DNA of 52,009 bases, taken from Companilactobacillus nodensis DSM 19682 = JCM 14932 = NBRC 107160 (lineage in GTDB: Bacteria > Bacillota > Bacilli > Lactobacillales > Lactobacillaceae). A model generated the notes under the pieces. That model was not told where the DNA came from. It searched no databases and saw only the letters and a program-made list of their open reading frames with translations. This document shows, one piece after another, positions 35,976-44,459 of the stretch. The position numbers and the translations under genes are program-made. Position 1 is the stretch's first letter, and each line of letters starts with the position of its first letter. The stretch is taken from positions 1 through 52,009 of the forward strand of contig NZ_BAMN01000014.1 of NCBI RefSeq assembly GCF_000615905.1, given 5' to 3'.

Positions 35976-37001
35976 ATGGTAGACGATATTAAAGACTCAC
36001 AAACGCAAGATCCAATGTTACCACCCTTGGCATATAGTGATAACGATGCGGATCACCAAGAACCATATGACAAGATTAATGCTGACATTCCGCTCGAGCA
36101 GCCATTGTTGTTCTATATGGGACATCAAAAAGCATTCTATCTACCAAAGGCGCAAACAGATGATGAAAGTAATCATCTAGTTCCACAAAATATTTATAAT
36201 CCTGCAACAAAAGCTAGAATTCTACCGGTAGCGTACCTACGTCAAGGCGAAGCTAGTTCATATGCTATTCATATGCATGTTTGGGATGAAAGTGGTCCTG
36301 CGGACTTGTCTAAATATAAGATGTTCTCAGTTCGAGGATATGACGGTCAGTGGCATTTGATTTCAACTGATGAAGGGCTTGATACCACTAATGCCAATAT
36401 TGGTGAAATTGATTGGAAGCCTGAGGAAGCAGTAGCGTTGACTGCTGGTAAGTATCATACAGTCCAGTTGGTTATTGAAAGTGAAGACCGTGTTACACGT
36501 GCCATCACGTTGGACTTTGATTTGCATATCATTTCTAATAACGTGGCGTTCCCACGTCCTATGGCATTTTACATTTCAGAAATGCAACGTGCTCTATTTA
36601 ATATTGGAGAATTAACAGCTGCAGCATACAAACACACTGGTTATATGATTAATTTCCTTGATCAGGTAGTTATGGATGCTTTGGATAATTACAAAGAAAA
36701 AATCGATGCAACTCTAGCTGATTTTGAGAATAAAATTGGTGAGAAACAGAAGAAGCTTGATGAGTTAGGTACTAATTTAGACAAGCTTGAGGGTAAAGAA
36801 TCAGACTTTGAGACAACATTGAATACTTCGCTTGCTAATTTGAAGGCTCAGATCAATCAGGCAAACTTGATCACTAAGGATAATTTAAAAACTGAGGTAA
36901 TTAGTTTGATCAGTAATGGTGATATCAATGTTGATGATTCGATAACTGCTGATGCTCAAGCTGTGATCGATGATTGGAATAAGGAGGATACAAATGGCTA
37001 A
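35976..37001 (+). CDS. BppU-like upper baseplate protein
   Basis: 341 residues. A BppU N-terminal-type domain (YLRQGEASSYAIHMHVWDES, about 80-190) attaches to the baseplate; a long coiled coil (235-310) follows, ending in AQAVIDDWNK. It probably carries the receptor-binding protein encoded next. ATG follows AAAGGAGG. Confidence 0.82.
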   Translation: MVDDIKDSQTQDPMLPPLAYSDNDADHQEPYDKINADIPLEQPLLFYMGHQKAFYLPKAQTDDESNHLVPQNIYNPATKARILPVAYLRQGEASSYAIHMHVWDESGPADLSKYKMFSVRGYDGQWHLISTDEGLDTTNANIGEIDWKPEEAVALTAGKYHTVQLVIESEDRVTRAITLDFDLHIISNNVAFPRPMAFYISEMQRALFNIGELTAAAYKHTGYMINFLDQVVMDALDNYKEKIDATLADFENKIGEKQKKLDELGTNLDKLEGKESDFETTLNTSLANLKAQINQANLITKDNLKTEVISLISNGDINVDDSITADAQAVIDDWNKEDTNG

Positions 37002-38202
37002 TAAACTTTCAGAATTTATTGTGGCTTCGAGAAAACGTGATAAGAAGAATATTAAGGTTATTCGAAGTGGGGATAAGAACTATTTGCCAGATGAGAATGG
37101 TGTAGTTGTTTTTGACAACGGTTCTGGTGGAGGAAATACAGATACTGGTGATAGCGGTGATCACCCAAGTGCTGGAGTGGATTACTATCCTGGATCATTG
37201 GTCAATGGTGAGATTACAGAAAGATACCTACTTTGGAAAGGTCCAAGTGATCCGTCAACTGTCACATCAGCAACATTATTGAGAGATGTTGGATCAAAGA
37301 TGAACATGGTTGGTGATGGTATCACATTCTTAGTTCATCTACAGAAGACAGCATTCACAGCTGGTGAGAAAGGTGATGTTACCGATCTGCCTTTGAATTA
37401 CGATACCGCTAATATCTTGAAAGATGGATATTTTACCACAACTTCACCATACCCTATCTATATTAAGGCAAGTGATATGGTCGTTGATAAGCAAGTATCA
37501 ATTCCAATTAACGGCATTGGCGAGGGATTAAGTGGAAAGAACGTAAAAGCTCCTAGGTTGCTACTTACTTTCAATGCTGATAAGACAATCTCAATTGAAA
37601 CGTTATTGGGATATGACAACGATGGAGAAAGCAGTGGTGCCACAGGTGCTAATTATGAAGTCATAGTTGATAAGATTGCTACATTTTCAACACAGAAATC
37701 TGTAATTCCATTGCCTGATATGTCGTTGTTTGATGGATCAGCAACCGGAGACGTTGTTTTTAATGGTGTTACAAACTTTTTTGAAAATATAAAAAATGGA
37801 ATTAGTATAACATTTAGTGATTATATTGTTATTAGCCTCGAAAATGGAATGCCTTATTGCAGGTTTAAAGCTTCAGATATTCAATTTCCAAAGAGTATAA
37901 AAGTAAATAAAATTGATTTGATAAATGGTAATACAGTAGATTTATCTAAACAGCTTGTCGATTTGAGCACTGTTAAAAGTTTCAATACTACTGATAATTG
38001 GACTTCAGATGGCAGTTCATATTATTGGAGTCCTAAAGTTATTGCAATGTCAATAAAAACTATATACAATCCTGATATTACAAAGAAATTTGTAACTGTT
38101 ATTGATGGTGGGGTTTCTATTGAAAGAATCAAGCTATTCATTAATGCCAATCCTGGGACTTCAACTTTAAGTATTGATATTGAAAATGTAAAAGGATATT
38201 AG
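36994..38202 (+). CDS. Putative receptor-binding/baseplate protein
   Basis: 402 residues. A basic N-terminus (EFIVASRKRDKKNIKVI), a Gly/Asp-rich linker, then beta-rich C-terminal domains without known motif. Position after BppU suggests host binding. ATG at 36994 follows AAGGAGG and overlaps the previous stop by 8 bp. Confidence 0.72.
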   Translation: MANKLSEFIVASRKRDKKNIKVIRSGDKNYLPDENGVVVFDNGSGGGNTDTGDSGDHPSAGVDYYPGSLVNGEITERYLLWKGPSDPSTVTSATLLRDVGSKMNMVGDGITFLVHLQKTAFTAGEKGDVTDLPLNYDTANILKDGYFTTTSPYPIYIKASDMVVDKQVSIPINGIGEGLSGKNVKAPRLLLTFNADKTISIETLLGYDNDGESSGATGANYEVIVDKIATFSTQKSVIPLPDMSLFDGSATGDVVFNGVTNFFENIKNGISITFSDYIVISLENGMPYCRFKASDIQFPKSIKVNKIDLINGNTVDLSKQLVDLSTVKSFNTTDNWTSDGSSYYWSPKVIAMSIKTIYNPDITKKFVTVIDGGVSIERIKLFINANPGTSTLSIDIENVKGY

Positions 38203-38214
38203 GAGGTAAGCTTA

Positions 38215-38547
38215 ATGAAAATTGCAGTAATGATGGACTCATTTAGATCCATAATCGGTTTTGCAGATTCAAAAACTGCAGAAAAACAATCAAAGATTAA
38301 AGGTTGGACACTAGTTGAAAGTGATCCATCCTTTTTAGTTAGTGAAATGTATTTATGGACGGTACGACAATTTGATAACAAGTTAGTTCACGTATCATCA
38401 CAACTAACGCCAGATGAAGAAAATCAAAAATCACAAACAGAATTAACCAGTATGCTAATGGCTCAAGGTCAAGATATCGAAAGCATCAAACAGTCAATCA
38501 CTGAACTAACAAATCTACAATTACAATCAACAACAGGAGGAAACTAA
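38215..38547 (+). CDS. Small tail-region protein (XkdW-like)
   Basis: 110 residues. A small alpha/beta N-terminal domain (WTLVESDPSFLVSEMYLWTV) with a C-terminal coiled coil. Its place just before an XkdX-like gene suggests an XkdW-like protein; function unknown. Confidence 0.6.
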   Translation: MKIAVMMDSFRSIIGFADSKTAEKQSKIKGWTLVESDPSFLVSEMYLWTVRQFDNKLVHVSSQLTPDEENQKSQTELTSMLMAQGQDIESIKQSITELTNLQLQSTTGGN

Positions 38548-38548
38548 T

Positions 38549-38683
38549 ATGGTATTTCTATTAAAATTACAATTAGGTTGGGGTACACGTACCAAGGACA
38601 GTATCAAGAATTATGTCAAAGCTAATACATTGACCGCTGATCAATACAAAGAGATCACTGGAGAAGATTACGTTGCTAGCTAG
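38549..38683 (+). CDS. XkdX family protein
   Basis: 44 residues: WGTRTKDSIKNYVKANTLTA DQYKEITGEDYV matches the short XkdX family found after phage tail fibre genes. ATG follows AGGAGG; the stop lies in a terminator stem. Confidence 0.8.
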   Translation: MVFLLKLQLGWGTRTKDSIKNYVKANTLTADQYKEITGEDYVAS

Positions 38684-38702
38684 TCGAGAGACTAGCTTTT
38701 TT
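38678..38702 (+). terminator. Terminator of the tail operon
   Basis: AGCTAGTC/GACTAGCT (8 bp, loop GAGA) followed by TTTTTT. It includes the XkdX stop codon. Confidence 0.85.
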
Positions 38703-38722
38703 AATTTAAAGAGGTGATTAAA

Positions 38723-39097
38723 TTGCGATATTTAAGAAAGAATCATTTTTGGTTCTTAACAGGATTTGAAGTTTTTGCTTTGGGAATTTTATTCTTGGAA
38801 ACCGATGACTTCATTGGCAGGCCACCTGACTTCATTACGAACATTGATGCGCCTCAGATTGCAATTGCTTTGGTGCTGGTCGGTTTGTATTCAATGATTG
38901 CTAGTTGTGGTGAACTAAAGGGATCTGTCAGAGATATCGTTGTGTTCCTACTATTATTTATTTGGTCGTTTTATTTCATAATGTTTCTAATTCATGATTT
39001 GGCAGCACCGGTCATGATTCCACATTTCAGTACAGTGTTCACTTTCTTTATTGTGATAAGAATATTATTTGAAGCATTTTGGAGTGATGCCAGGTGA
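38723..39097 (+). CDS. Phage membrane protein
   Basis: 124 residues with four predicted membrane segments, unrecognised. TTG at 38723 follows AGAGGTGATTAAA; GTG at 38714 is inside that site. It begins the lysis cassette. Confidence 0.65.
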   Translation: MRYLRKNHFWFLTGFEVFALGILFLETDDFIGRPPDFITNIDAPQIAIALVLVGLYSMIASCGELKGSVRDIVVFLLLFIWSFYFIMFLIHDLAAPVMIPHFSTVFTFFIVIRILFEAFWSDAR

Positions 39098-39390
39098 TCG
39101 AGACATTCAAAGTTGTGATTTCGGCATTAGGTGGTGCATTCATTACTGGTCTCTTTGGTGTCTGGCTACAGCAATTAAAGAATAAGAATAATAGTGAAGG
39201 AATATACGCTGATCATATTGAAGAATTATTTGAGCGATTGGATAAAACAACAGAAGAACGTGATGGATTAAAGGGCCAGGTGTCAGATTTAACTTTTCAA
39301 CTAATTGAACAGAAGAAAGTAGTTGATTCACTTACCAGGCAAATGGGAGATTTGAAAAATAAACTAAATGAAATCGAGGTAGGCAAATAA
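39094..39390 (+). CDS. Membrane-anchored coiled-coil lysis-cassette protein
   Basis: 98 residues: one N-terminal membrane segment (about 7-25) and a long coiled coil (38-95). GTG overlaps the preceding stop (GTGA). It could be a spanin-like or holin-partner protein; this is inference. Confidence 0.65.
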   Translation: MIETFKVVISALGGAFITGLFGVWLQQLKNKNNSEGIYADHIEELFERLDKTTEERDGLKGQVSDLTFQLIEQKKVVDSLTRQMGDLKNKLNEIEVGK

Positions 39391-39692
39391 TGGAATGGAT
39401 TCAGTCATTGAATTTAATCGATGCAGTACAATTAACGATCGTTGCAGCACTGTGTTCAGGAATTACACAAGTGATTAAGACGAACAACATCTTGCCATCA
39501 AAATATATGCCATTCGTATCGATGGGATTAGGCGTATTAATTGCGGTAGGAGTTGCATTAATCTACAAAGATGCCAATATTGGGCAAGCAGTGTTAGCTG
39601 GTTTGTTAGTGGGTGGTTTCACCGCGGGATTATTCACTGGGGTCAAAGACGTTAAGAGTGATTATAAAGAATCGGGAGTAACAAATAAATGA
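39390..39692 (+). CDS. Phage holin
   Basis: 100 residues with two to three membrane segments and a charged C-terminus (KDVKSDYKESG). It sits directly before the endolysin with a stop/start overlap, typical of holins that time lysis. Confidence 0.82.
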   Translation: MEWIQSLNLIDAVQLTIVAALCSGITQVIKTNNILPSKYMPFVSMGLGVLIAVGVALIYKDANIGQAVLAGLLVGGFTAGLFTGVKDVKSDYKESGVTNK

Positions 39693-40812
39693 AATGTAAA
39701 TTAGTTTATATGGTAGGTCTGCTTTTAGCAGGCCTATTTTTTTTCAGTATTAATGTTGATGCTGCTCGTACCGATATGGTTGATGTATCTAATCACAATG
39801 GGTATATGACTACAGCTACTTTGTAGATATGAGAAATAACTACGGCGTTAAGTCTGTGGTTACTAAAATCAGTGAGGGTACTTATTATCACGACTATACG
39901 GCAGCTAATAACATCTCAACTGCTCAAGCCGCTGGATTATATATCAATGGATATCACTATGCTAAATATAAGACTGAATTCCAAGCAGTGGCTGAGGCTG
40001 ATTATGCTAGTGCTTTGGCTAAACAAGATGGATTACCGATAGGCGCAGTACTAGTTGCCGATGTTGAGGATGGTTCACAAGCTGGATTAACTAAATCTCA
40101 AATGAATGCTAATAATAAAGCTTTTATGAACCAAGTTGCAAAGTACGGTTATCGAAGTGACGTCTATACCATGGGTAGTTGGGTAAATAACCGATTTGTT
40201 GTTCCCACTGGAACTGGTTGGATTGCGAGTTATCCGTACAATGCTAGTGGCAAGAGTTGGTATAGCTCTAATAATGGTTGGCAGTGGGGGAGTACATATA
40301 AATTTCAAGGCAGCTATGGAAATTTTGATGTGTCTCAACTCTATACGAACTTCTATACAGCCGATCAAGCGGCAAAAGTTGATCCACGTGCATCGATTAG
40401 TAATGTTGTTTCAGTTAAAGGAAATGACTATAAAGCATATGCAACATTTAATGGTAAAGGAATGGCTAATATTGGAACAAATGTCATCTCTGGATCAGAT
40501 TGGATTTCAGCAAGTATTGTGGCGGTGAATGACCGACCTTATTATGTGATTGGCGTTGATACGTTGATTCCACAAGCAATTACGACCTTCAAAGATAAGC
40601 TAGTCATCAACTATCGTTCTGATTACGGTGTTAATGCTTATAACTCAGAAGGACAAGCTATCAAAGACTCTAATCAAACGTTCAAAGGTGGTAGTGAGTG
40701 GAAGACTTCAGATAAGTTGACCAACGTTCCTAACGTTGGATTGTGTTATAAGGTTGCTACTGATGAATATATTCCAATTCAATATGCTCAAGGATCAGGG
40801 TTTAATGGATAG
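39689..40812 (+). CDS. GH25 endolysin with SLAP repeats, frameshifted
   Basis: ATG at 39689 starts a signal peptide (about 1-25) and the GH25 N-terminus (DMVDVSNHNG, catalytic D32). The frame stops at 39824-39826. A fourth T in run 39820-39822 joins it to ...ATFVDMRNNYGVKSVVTKIS and a full muramidase (VADVEDG, D125/E127) with two SLAP-like C-terminal repeats (about 40405-40600, 40610-40790). Restored length is 374 residues. The signal peptide suggests Sec export. Confidence 0.9.
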
Positions 40813-40833
40813 AATAGTTTTTAAATAATTAAT

Positions 40834-40880
40834 AAAAAAGCGCATAAATCACAATTGCTAAAGTGATTTATGCGCTTTTT
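40834..40880. terminator. Bidirectional terminator after the endolysin
   Basis: A perfect 19-bp stem (AAAAAAGCGCATAAATCAC and complement) with a 9-nt loop. It has T runs on both strands and ends late transcription. Confidence 0.92.
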
Positions 40881-40919
40881 GTGTATCATGTATATAAATA
40901 CTTTTATAGGAGAATTATA

Positions 40920-41181
40920 ATGAATACTTTTATGATGAATGTTGTTGGTTTTTTATACAGTGTTTTTTTGGTTACTAGTCTGGTATCCGCTTTATTCTTG
41001 TTAGCATCCATATTTGTTTTGAAAAAAGCAGATTTATCTATCAGTGGGTATAGAAGAACCAAAAGAATCCTCAAGTGGTCTTTTGGCTTTTTTCGTTTTT
41101 TCAATTTTTATATTTGTTTTTCTTAGTGGTAAGAAAAGTTCATATGAGTGGCAGTACGATTTATATAAGCAAGTTAAATAG
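40920..41181 (+). CDS. Small membrane protein, frameshifted
   Basis: ATG at 40920 follows ATAGGAG. Two membrane segments are predicted. The frame is lost in T run 41088-41093; with one T fewer it reads ...SFGFFVFSIFIFVFLSGKKS and on to TAG 41179-41181 (86 residues). As written it stops at 41126. It lies beyond the late terminator, so it is a lysogen-expressed accessory gene candidate. Confidence 0.65.
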
Positions 41182-41192
41182 GTTGAGCAATA

Positions 41193-41408
41193 TTATTGAT
41201 TAATTTCTTTTATTCTATCAGTTACCATTTTCTTTATTTCTAATAAATCCTCAAGATATTCATCATGGTTAGTAGCACCTGGTTTGGGATCCTTAGAAAT
41301 AAAGCTTTTAGCTCTAGCCTTGTGTCTCAAATATCCCAGACGAACCTTATTATTCTCGTCCCATTTTTTGTTGGCTTTGATACGTGCTTCAGTTAACTTT
41401 TCTGTCAT
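41193..41408 (-). CDS. Small basic protein, possible antitoxin-like
   Basis: 71 residues: EARIKANKKWDENNKVRLGY and AKSFI recall a family of short Firmicutes proteins often annotated as hypothetical or antitoxin-like. ATG follows AGGAGGAAAATT. A palindrome (TTCCATAAT-TTTAAT-ATTATGGAA, near 41430-41453) precedes it, a possible operator. Confidence 0.6.
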   Translation of the reverse strand: MTEKLTEARIKANKKWDENNKVRLGYLRHKARAKSFISKDPKPGATNHDEYLEDLLEIKKMVTDRIKEINQ

Positions 41409-41429
41409 AATTTTCCTCCTAAATTAAAT

Positions 41430-41453
41430 TCCATAATTTTAATATTATGGAAA
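41430..41453. promoter_or_regulatory. Palindrome upstream of the reverse gene
   Basis: TTCCATAAT and ATTATGGAA are separated by 6 nt, in the leader of the gene at 41193-41408. Confidence 0.45.
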
Positions 41454-41535
41454 TGGATGTAATTATTATAAGAATGATCAATAATATTTGAAGTATCCTC
41501 TTAGTAGTAAATTTCATAATATCAGAGTAAAGGCA

Positions 41536-41576
41536 TGTTATAATTTGGATACACAAAGCAAGAGGCTTTGCCTCTT
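41536..41576 (+). ncRNA. Putative antisense RNA promoter and 5' hairpin
   Basis: An extended -10 (TGTTATAAT, 41536-41544) points towards the toxin-like gene. Its RNA would start near 41551, carry the hairpin AAGAGGC-TTT-GCCTCTT (41560-41576) and run antisense to the toxin mRNA. The -35 is weak and the 3' end is not visible. Confidence 0.4.
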
Positions 41577-41588
41577 ACCTTAGTGTCA

Positions 41589-41708
41589 TTACTTGAGCCT
41601 TGATGTAATATCAAGTATGTGGTCTATGATTTCTAGGATTACTGCAATTAACCCTAATTTGACTAACAACTTATTTTCATCATGGCTTTTTTGGTGCTTG
41701 CCTTTCAC
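41589..41708 (-). CDS. Toxin-like small amphipathic peptide
   Basis: 39 residues: a basic, polar start (KGKHQKSHDENK) then a hydrophobic/amphipathic helix (LLVKLGLIAVILEIIDHILD). GTG at 41708-41706 lies 8 nt from a perfect AGGAGG. A hairpin (41576-41560) follows the stop. Size, composition and layout resemble type I toxins; there is no family match I can name. Confidence 0.55.
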   Translation of the reverse strand: MKGKHQKSHDENKLLVKLGLIAVILEIIDHILDITSRLK

Positions 41709-41735
41709 TCTTACCACCTCCTCTCTACACTTATT

Positions 41736-41764
41736 ATAATACACTGATAACAGTGTATAGTCAA
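41736..41764 (-). promoter_or_regulatory. Toxin promoter with palindromic operator
   Basis: On the reverse strand TTGACT (41764-41759) and TATTAT (41741-41736) are 17 bp apart. The spacer holds the perfect palindrome ATACACTG-ATAA-CAGTGTAT (41739-41758), so a dimeric repressor could block it and also affect the forward gene at 41782. Confidence 0.65.
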
Positions 41765-41781
41765 GGAAATTATTAATACAA

Positions 41782-41991
41782 ATGCTGTTTAAAAAGAAGT
41801 ATCAAGATCTATATGACACTGCTGATACTGAGTGTTCTAGAATATCTAAGAAACAAAAGAATGGTGATATACCAGTTCATATGGCAGCCACTGAAATGTT
41901 TACTGTGATGGCTCAAAAGAATATGTATTTTGATTTCCTTTCAGATTTAGATGATTTAGAATTGGACAATAAAAAAACACAGAAATCATAA
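41782..41991 (+). CDS. Small phage-end protein
   Basis: 69 residues, soluble and helical, unrecognised. The ribosome site (AAGGA) is about 15 nt away, longer than usual. It is divergent from the toxin-like gene across the palindrome and is the last gene before attR. Confidence 0.55.
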   Translation: MLFKKKYQDLYDTADTECSRISKKQKNGDIPVHMAATEMFTVMAQKNMYFDFLSDLDDLELDNKKTQKS

Positions 41992-42060
41992 GATTCCTGT
42001 GCAATAAATTTATTTAAAAAGTGTGACGTGTTTTTTCCTATTATGTGTGGGCTTCTAAAA

Positions 42061-42081
42061 TGGCACACTTTTGGCACATCG
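42061..42081. promoter_or_regulatory. Predicted integrase arm-type sites, right
   Basis: TGGCACA at 42061 and 42072. The longer strings TGGCACACTTTTGG and TGGCACATCG match the left arm at 2634 and 2623. Confidence 0.65.
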
Positions 42082-42114
42082 AGCGACCTTAGCTTTACAG
42101 CACCAACGATGGTT

Positions 42115-42132
42115 GACCCCGATCACCGGTAT
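42115..42132. other. attR core of the prophage
   Basis: An exact copy of the 18-bp attL core. To its right is the host terminator of the tRNA operon; left of it there is no tRNA gene, so this is the displaced tRNA-Leu 3' end. Confidence 0.92.
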
Positions 42133-42170
42133 TACAAGAGTATAACTCTTAAAAAGTCGAAATTATAAAA

Positions 42171-42206
42171 GTCAGAATGCTGATATATCAGTGTTCTGGC
42201 TTTTTT
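42171..42206 (+). terminator. Original host terminator of the tRNA operon
   Basis: GTCAGAATGCTGA and its complement form a 13-bp stem followed by TTTTTTATTTTT. A small hairpin (AAGAGT/ACTCTT, 42136-42150) precedes it, the same layout as at attL. Confidence 0.85.
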
Positions 42207-42289
42207 ATTTTTCTTTAAAATAATGGAAAAAGGTATTTTGGACACTTTTCGAGCACCTTTATTTATGGAATTAGTAGTTTTGAACAAAC

Positions 42290-42361
42290 AAAAAAGCCGC
42301 CTGCTGAGAACAGACGACTCGATGTTACATAGTTGTACTGACGGGACCAATCCGTAAGTAC
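42290..42361 (-). ncRNA. Candidate small structured RNA
   Basis: Reverse strand: extended -10 TGTTATACT (TATACT at 42372-42367), start near 42361, first hairpin GTACT-T-ACGG / CCGT-C-AGTAC, then terminator stem GTCGTCTG/CAGGCGGC followed by TTTTTT. No convincing open frame with a ribosome site is visible. Confidence 0.5.
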
Positions 42362-42422
42362 ACTTTAGTATAACACATAAATAACGTTTTTTAGATATTA
42401 AAAAAATAATATCGATATTCTA

Positions 42423-42453
42423 TTGACTTAAAGTTAACTTCAAGTGATTTAAT
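42423..42453 (+). promoter_or_regulatory. MerR-type promoter of the CMD gene
   Basis: TTGACT and TTTAAT have a 19-bp spacer, the long spacing used by MerR regulators. The dyad CTTAAAGTT-AACTTCAAG (42427-42444, one mismatch) sits in it. Confidence 0.7.
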
Positions 42454-42499
42454 GTTCTTTGTTAAGAAGATTAAGTCAAAATGGAGGAAATTAGACAAT

Positions 42500-42817
42500 A
42501 TGAAAAAACAAACTGCAGGACAAGAACAACTTGGAGATTTTGCACCTCAATTCGCTAAGTTAAATGATGATGTATTATTTGGTGAAGTATGGAGCAAGGA
42601 AAACGAATTGTCAGCACATGACAGATCAATGATCACTATTGCAAGTATTATTTCTGCCGGTAACTTGGAGCAATTGGATGCTCATTTAAGAATCGGTAAG
42701 AAAAATGGTATTACAAAGGAAGAGACCGTTGCTGAAATAACACATTTGTCATTTTATGCTGGATGGCCTAAGGCATGGTCAGCATTCAATCGTGCCAAAG
42801 AAATCTGGACTGACTAA
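42500..42817 (+). CDS. Carboxymuconolactone decarboxylase family protein
   Basis: 105 residues. The ITIASIISAGNLEQLDAHLR ... ITHLSFYAGWPKAWSA pattern is typical of the small AhpD-like CMD family. In lactic acid bacteria these usually have no proven substrate and are linked to redox or electrophile stress. No CxxC peroxidase motif is present. ATG at 42500 is chosen for GGAGG upstream. A MerR-type promoter precedes it. Confidence 0.88.
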   Translation: MKKQTAGQEQLGDFAPQFAKLNDDVLFGEVWSKENELSAHDRSMITIASIISAGNLEQLDAHLRIGKKNGITKEETVAEITHLSFYAGWPKAWSAFNRAKEIWTD

Positions 42818-42830
42818 TAATCATATCTAA

Positions 42831-42863
42831 GGTAGCTTAACTTATTGTTAGGTTGCCTTTTTT
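42831..42863 (+). terminator. Terminator of the CMD gene
   Basis: An 11-bp stem (GGTAGCTTAAC/GTTAGGTTGCC, with G-U pairs), loop TTATT, then TTTTTT. Confidence 0.88.
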
Positions 42864-42928
42864 GTTTCTGCAAATAATCAATCTCATAGGTTATACTGTA
42901 AGAGGTATTTTGATTTTGGAGGAACCTT

Positions 42929-44408
42929 ATGCAAAGTAAAACTAGTAAGGGTTGGGAAAAGATATTTTTCCCGATAGTTTTTTATTTATTTCTTTATTTT
43001 TAGATTCTTAGTGATACCTTCAGGTGATGATTTTTTCTGGGGTGGAGCTCAGGGTAGGTATTTGATGAATCATGGCTTTTATGGACCACAGAAGATTTAT
43101 GGTGGTAGTAGCAATGGCCGTTGGATCGGTAACATTTCAGAGATCTTTACGGTTCATCATTTACTGGTCGCCATGCTAGCATATGCAGTTTTTTGGACAT
43201 TATTGATTTGGTGTATTTGGAAGTTAGCCGGTAAGTCGAAGTTGGCGTTGGTATTAAGTGGATTGTTCATTTTTACTTTTCAAGATGGCTATATCAGTAC
43301 AGTTTTGGCTTGGAATGCTGGCTTTGTAAACTATATTCCACCGTTGGCTCTGATGCTGCTATTTTTGACGTTTATCAAGGATTTATACGATGGTAATAAA
43401 GTATACAACCCCATCCTTTTAGCCGTATATGCGTTCTTTATGAGTCTTATAGGAGGATTGTTCGTTGAACATCTAACTCTTTATCAGATTTTTATTGGTG
43501 TGGTTGTTATACTGATCGGTAGATATGTTTATCATTCTAATTTTGAATGGTTTGAGGGTAGTTACTTGTTGGGAGCAATTGTTTCAGCAGCTATTATGTT
43601 CAGCCATCCAGCTTATCATGAGAAATCAACATATCGCGATACCAATTTTGATATTCATGGAATTATAAATAATTATTTTTATATCACTCATTATTGGTTT
43701 AACACATTGAACTTGATCGTGAACATAGCATTGTTAGTAGCAATTATTATTATTGCTACTAACAAGTTGAAGCACACAAGTAAAATGAAGTGGATGATCA
43801 ATCTTGCTTCAATATTTTTAATTGTTTACTATTTGGTTATTAACTTTTGGTTGAGTCGTCATAATTATGATCAATTCTTTATGTATCGTAATTTGAGTAC
43901 TAGAGTTACTCTGGTCGATGGTGTAATGACGATTTTGTACTGGTTATTCTTGATTTTTTGTACGATATATTTGTTCAAGCCTAAAAAGAATTATGTTTTG
44001 TATTTCAGTTTATTCACGTATTTTGCATTGATATCTCCATTTATCATCATTATTTCACCTATCAATTCACGTGAATTCTTTACTGCATATGTCTTTTTGT
44101 ATATTGCAGCGATATTGTATGTCTTGAAGGCTGCTAGTTATTTTAATAAATCAGTAATCAAGAATCTTAAAACTGTTTTGGTGGTTGTTTTAGCACTTTG
44201 CGCAGTTAGCGTTGGATACAAGATGACTGCCAATTATCATGCTAATATGGTTAGAGTTCAGAATGAAAGATTCTTATCTGGACAAGCACAGTTACCAAAT
44301 CATGTTCCTTATCGCAAGTATGTCTTATCGAATGATGCATTATTACAACAATCCTCAACTTATTGGAAAGAGTTCTTGAATAAGTCGTGGTTACAAAGAT
44401 TATTATAA
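42929..44408 (+). CDS. Large polytopic membrane protein (DUF6056-like), frameshifted
   Basis: ATG at 42929 follows TTGGAGGAA. The frame stops after 24 codons, but with one T fewer in run 42978-42983 it joins (...FPIVFIYFFIFRFLVIPSGD) to a 465-codon frame ending at 44408. About 11-12 membrane segments are predicted. The start resembles the DUF6056 family of glycosyltransferase-C-like wall/membrane proteins; substrate unknown. Confidence 0.78.
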
Positions 44409-44411
44409 ATT

Positions 44412-44445
44412 GAAATCCGCTACAAGATTTGTAGTGGATTTTTTT
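44412..44445 (+). terminator. Terminator after the polytopic membrane gene
   Basis: AAATCCGCTACAA/TTGTAGTGGATTT (13 bp, loop GAT) followed by T7. Confidence 0.88.
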
Positions 44446-44459
44446 AATAAGGGGTTTGT

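Noticed and set aside
42132-42350. A reverse 72-codon frame after attR.
   Set aside because: It runs through two terminators and the candidate small RNA.
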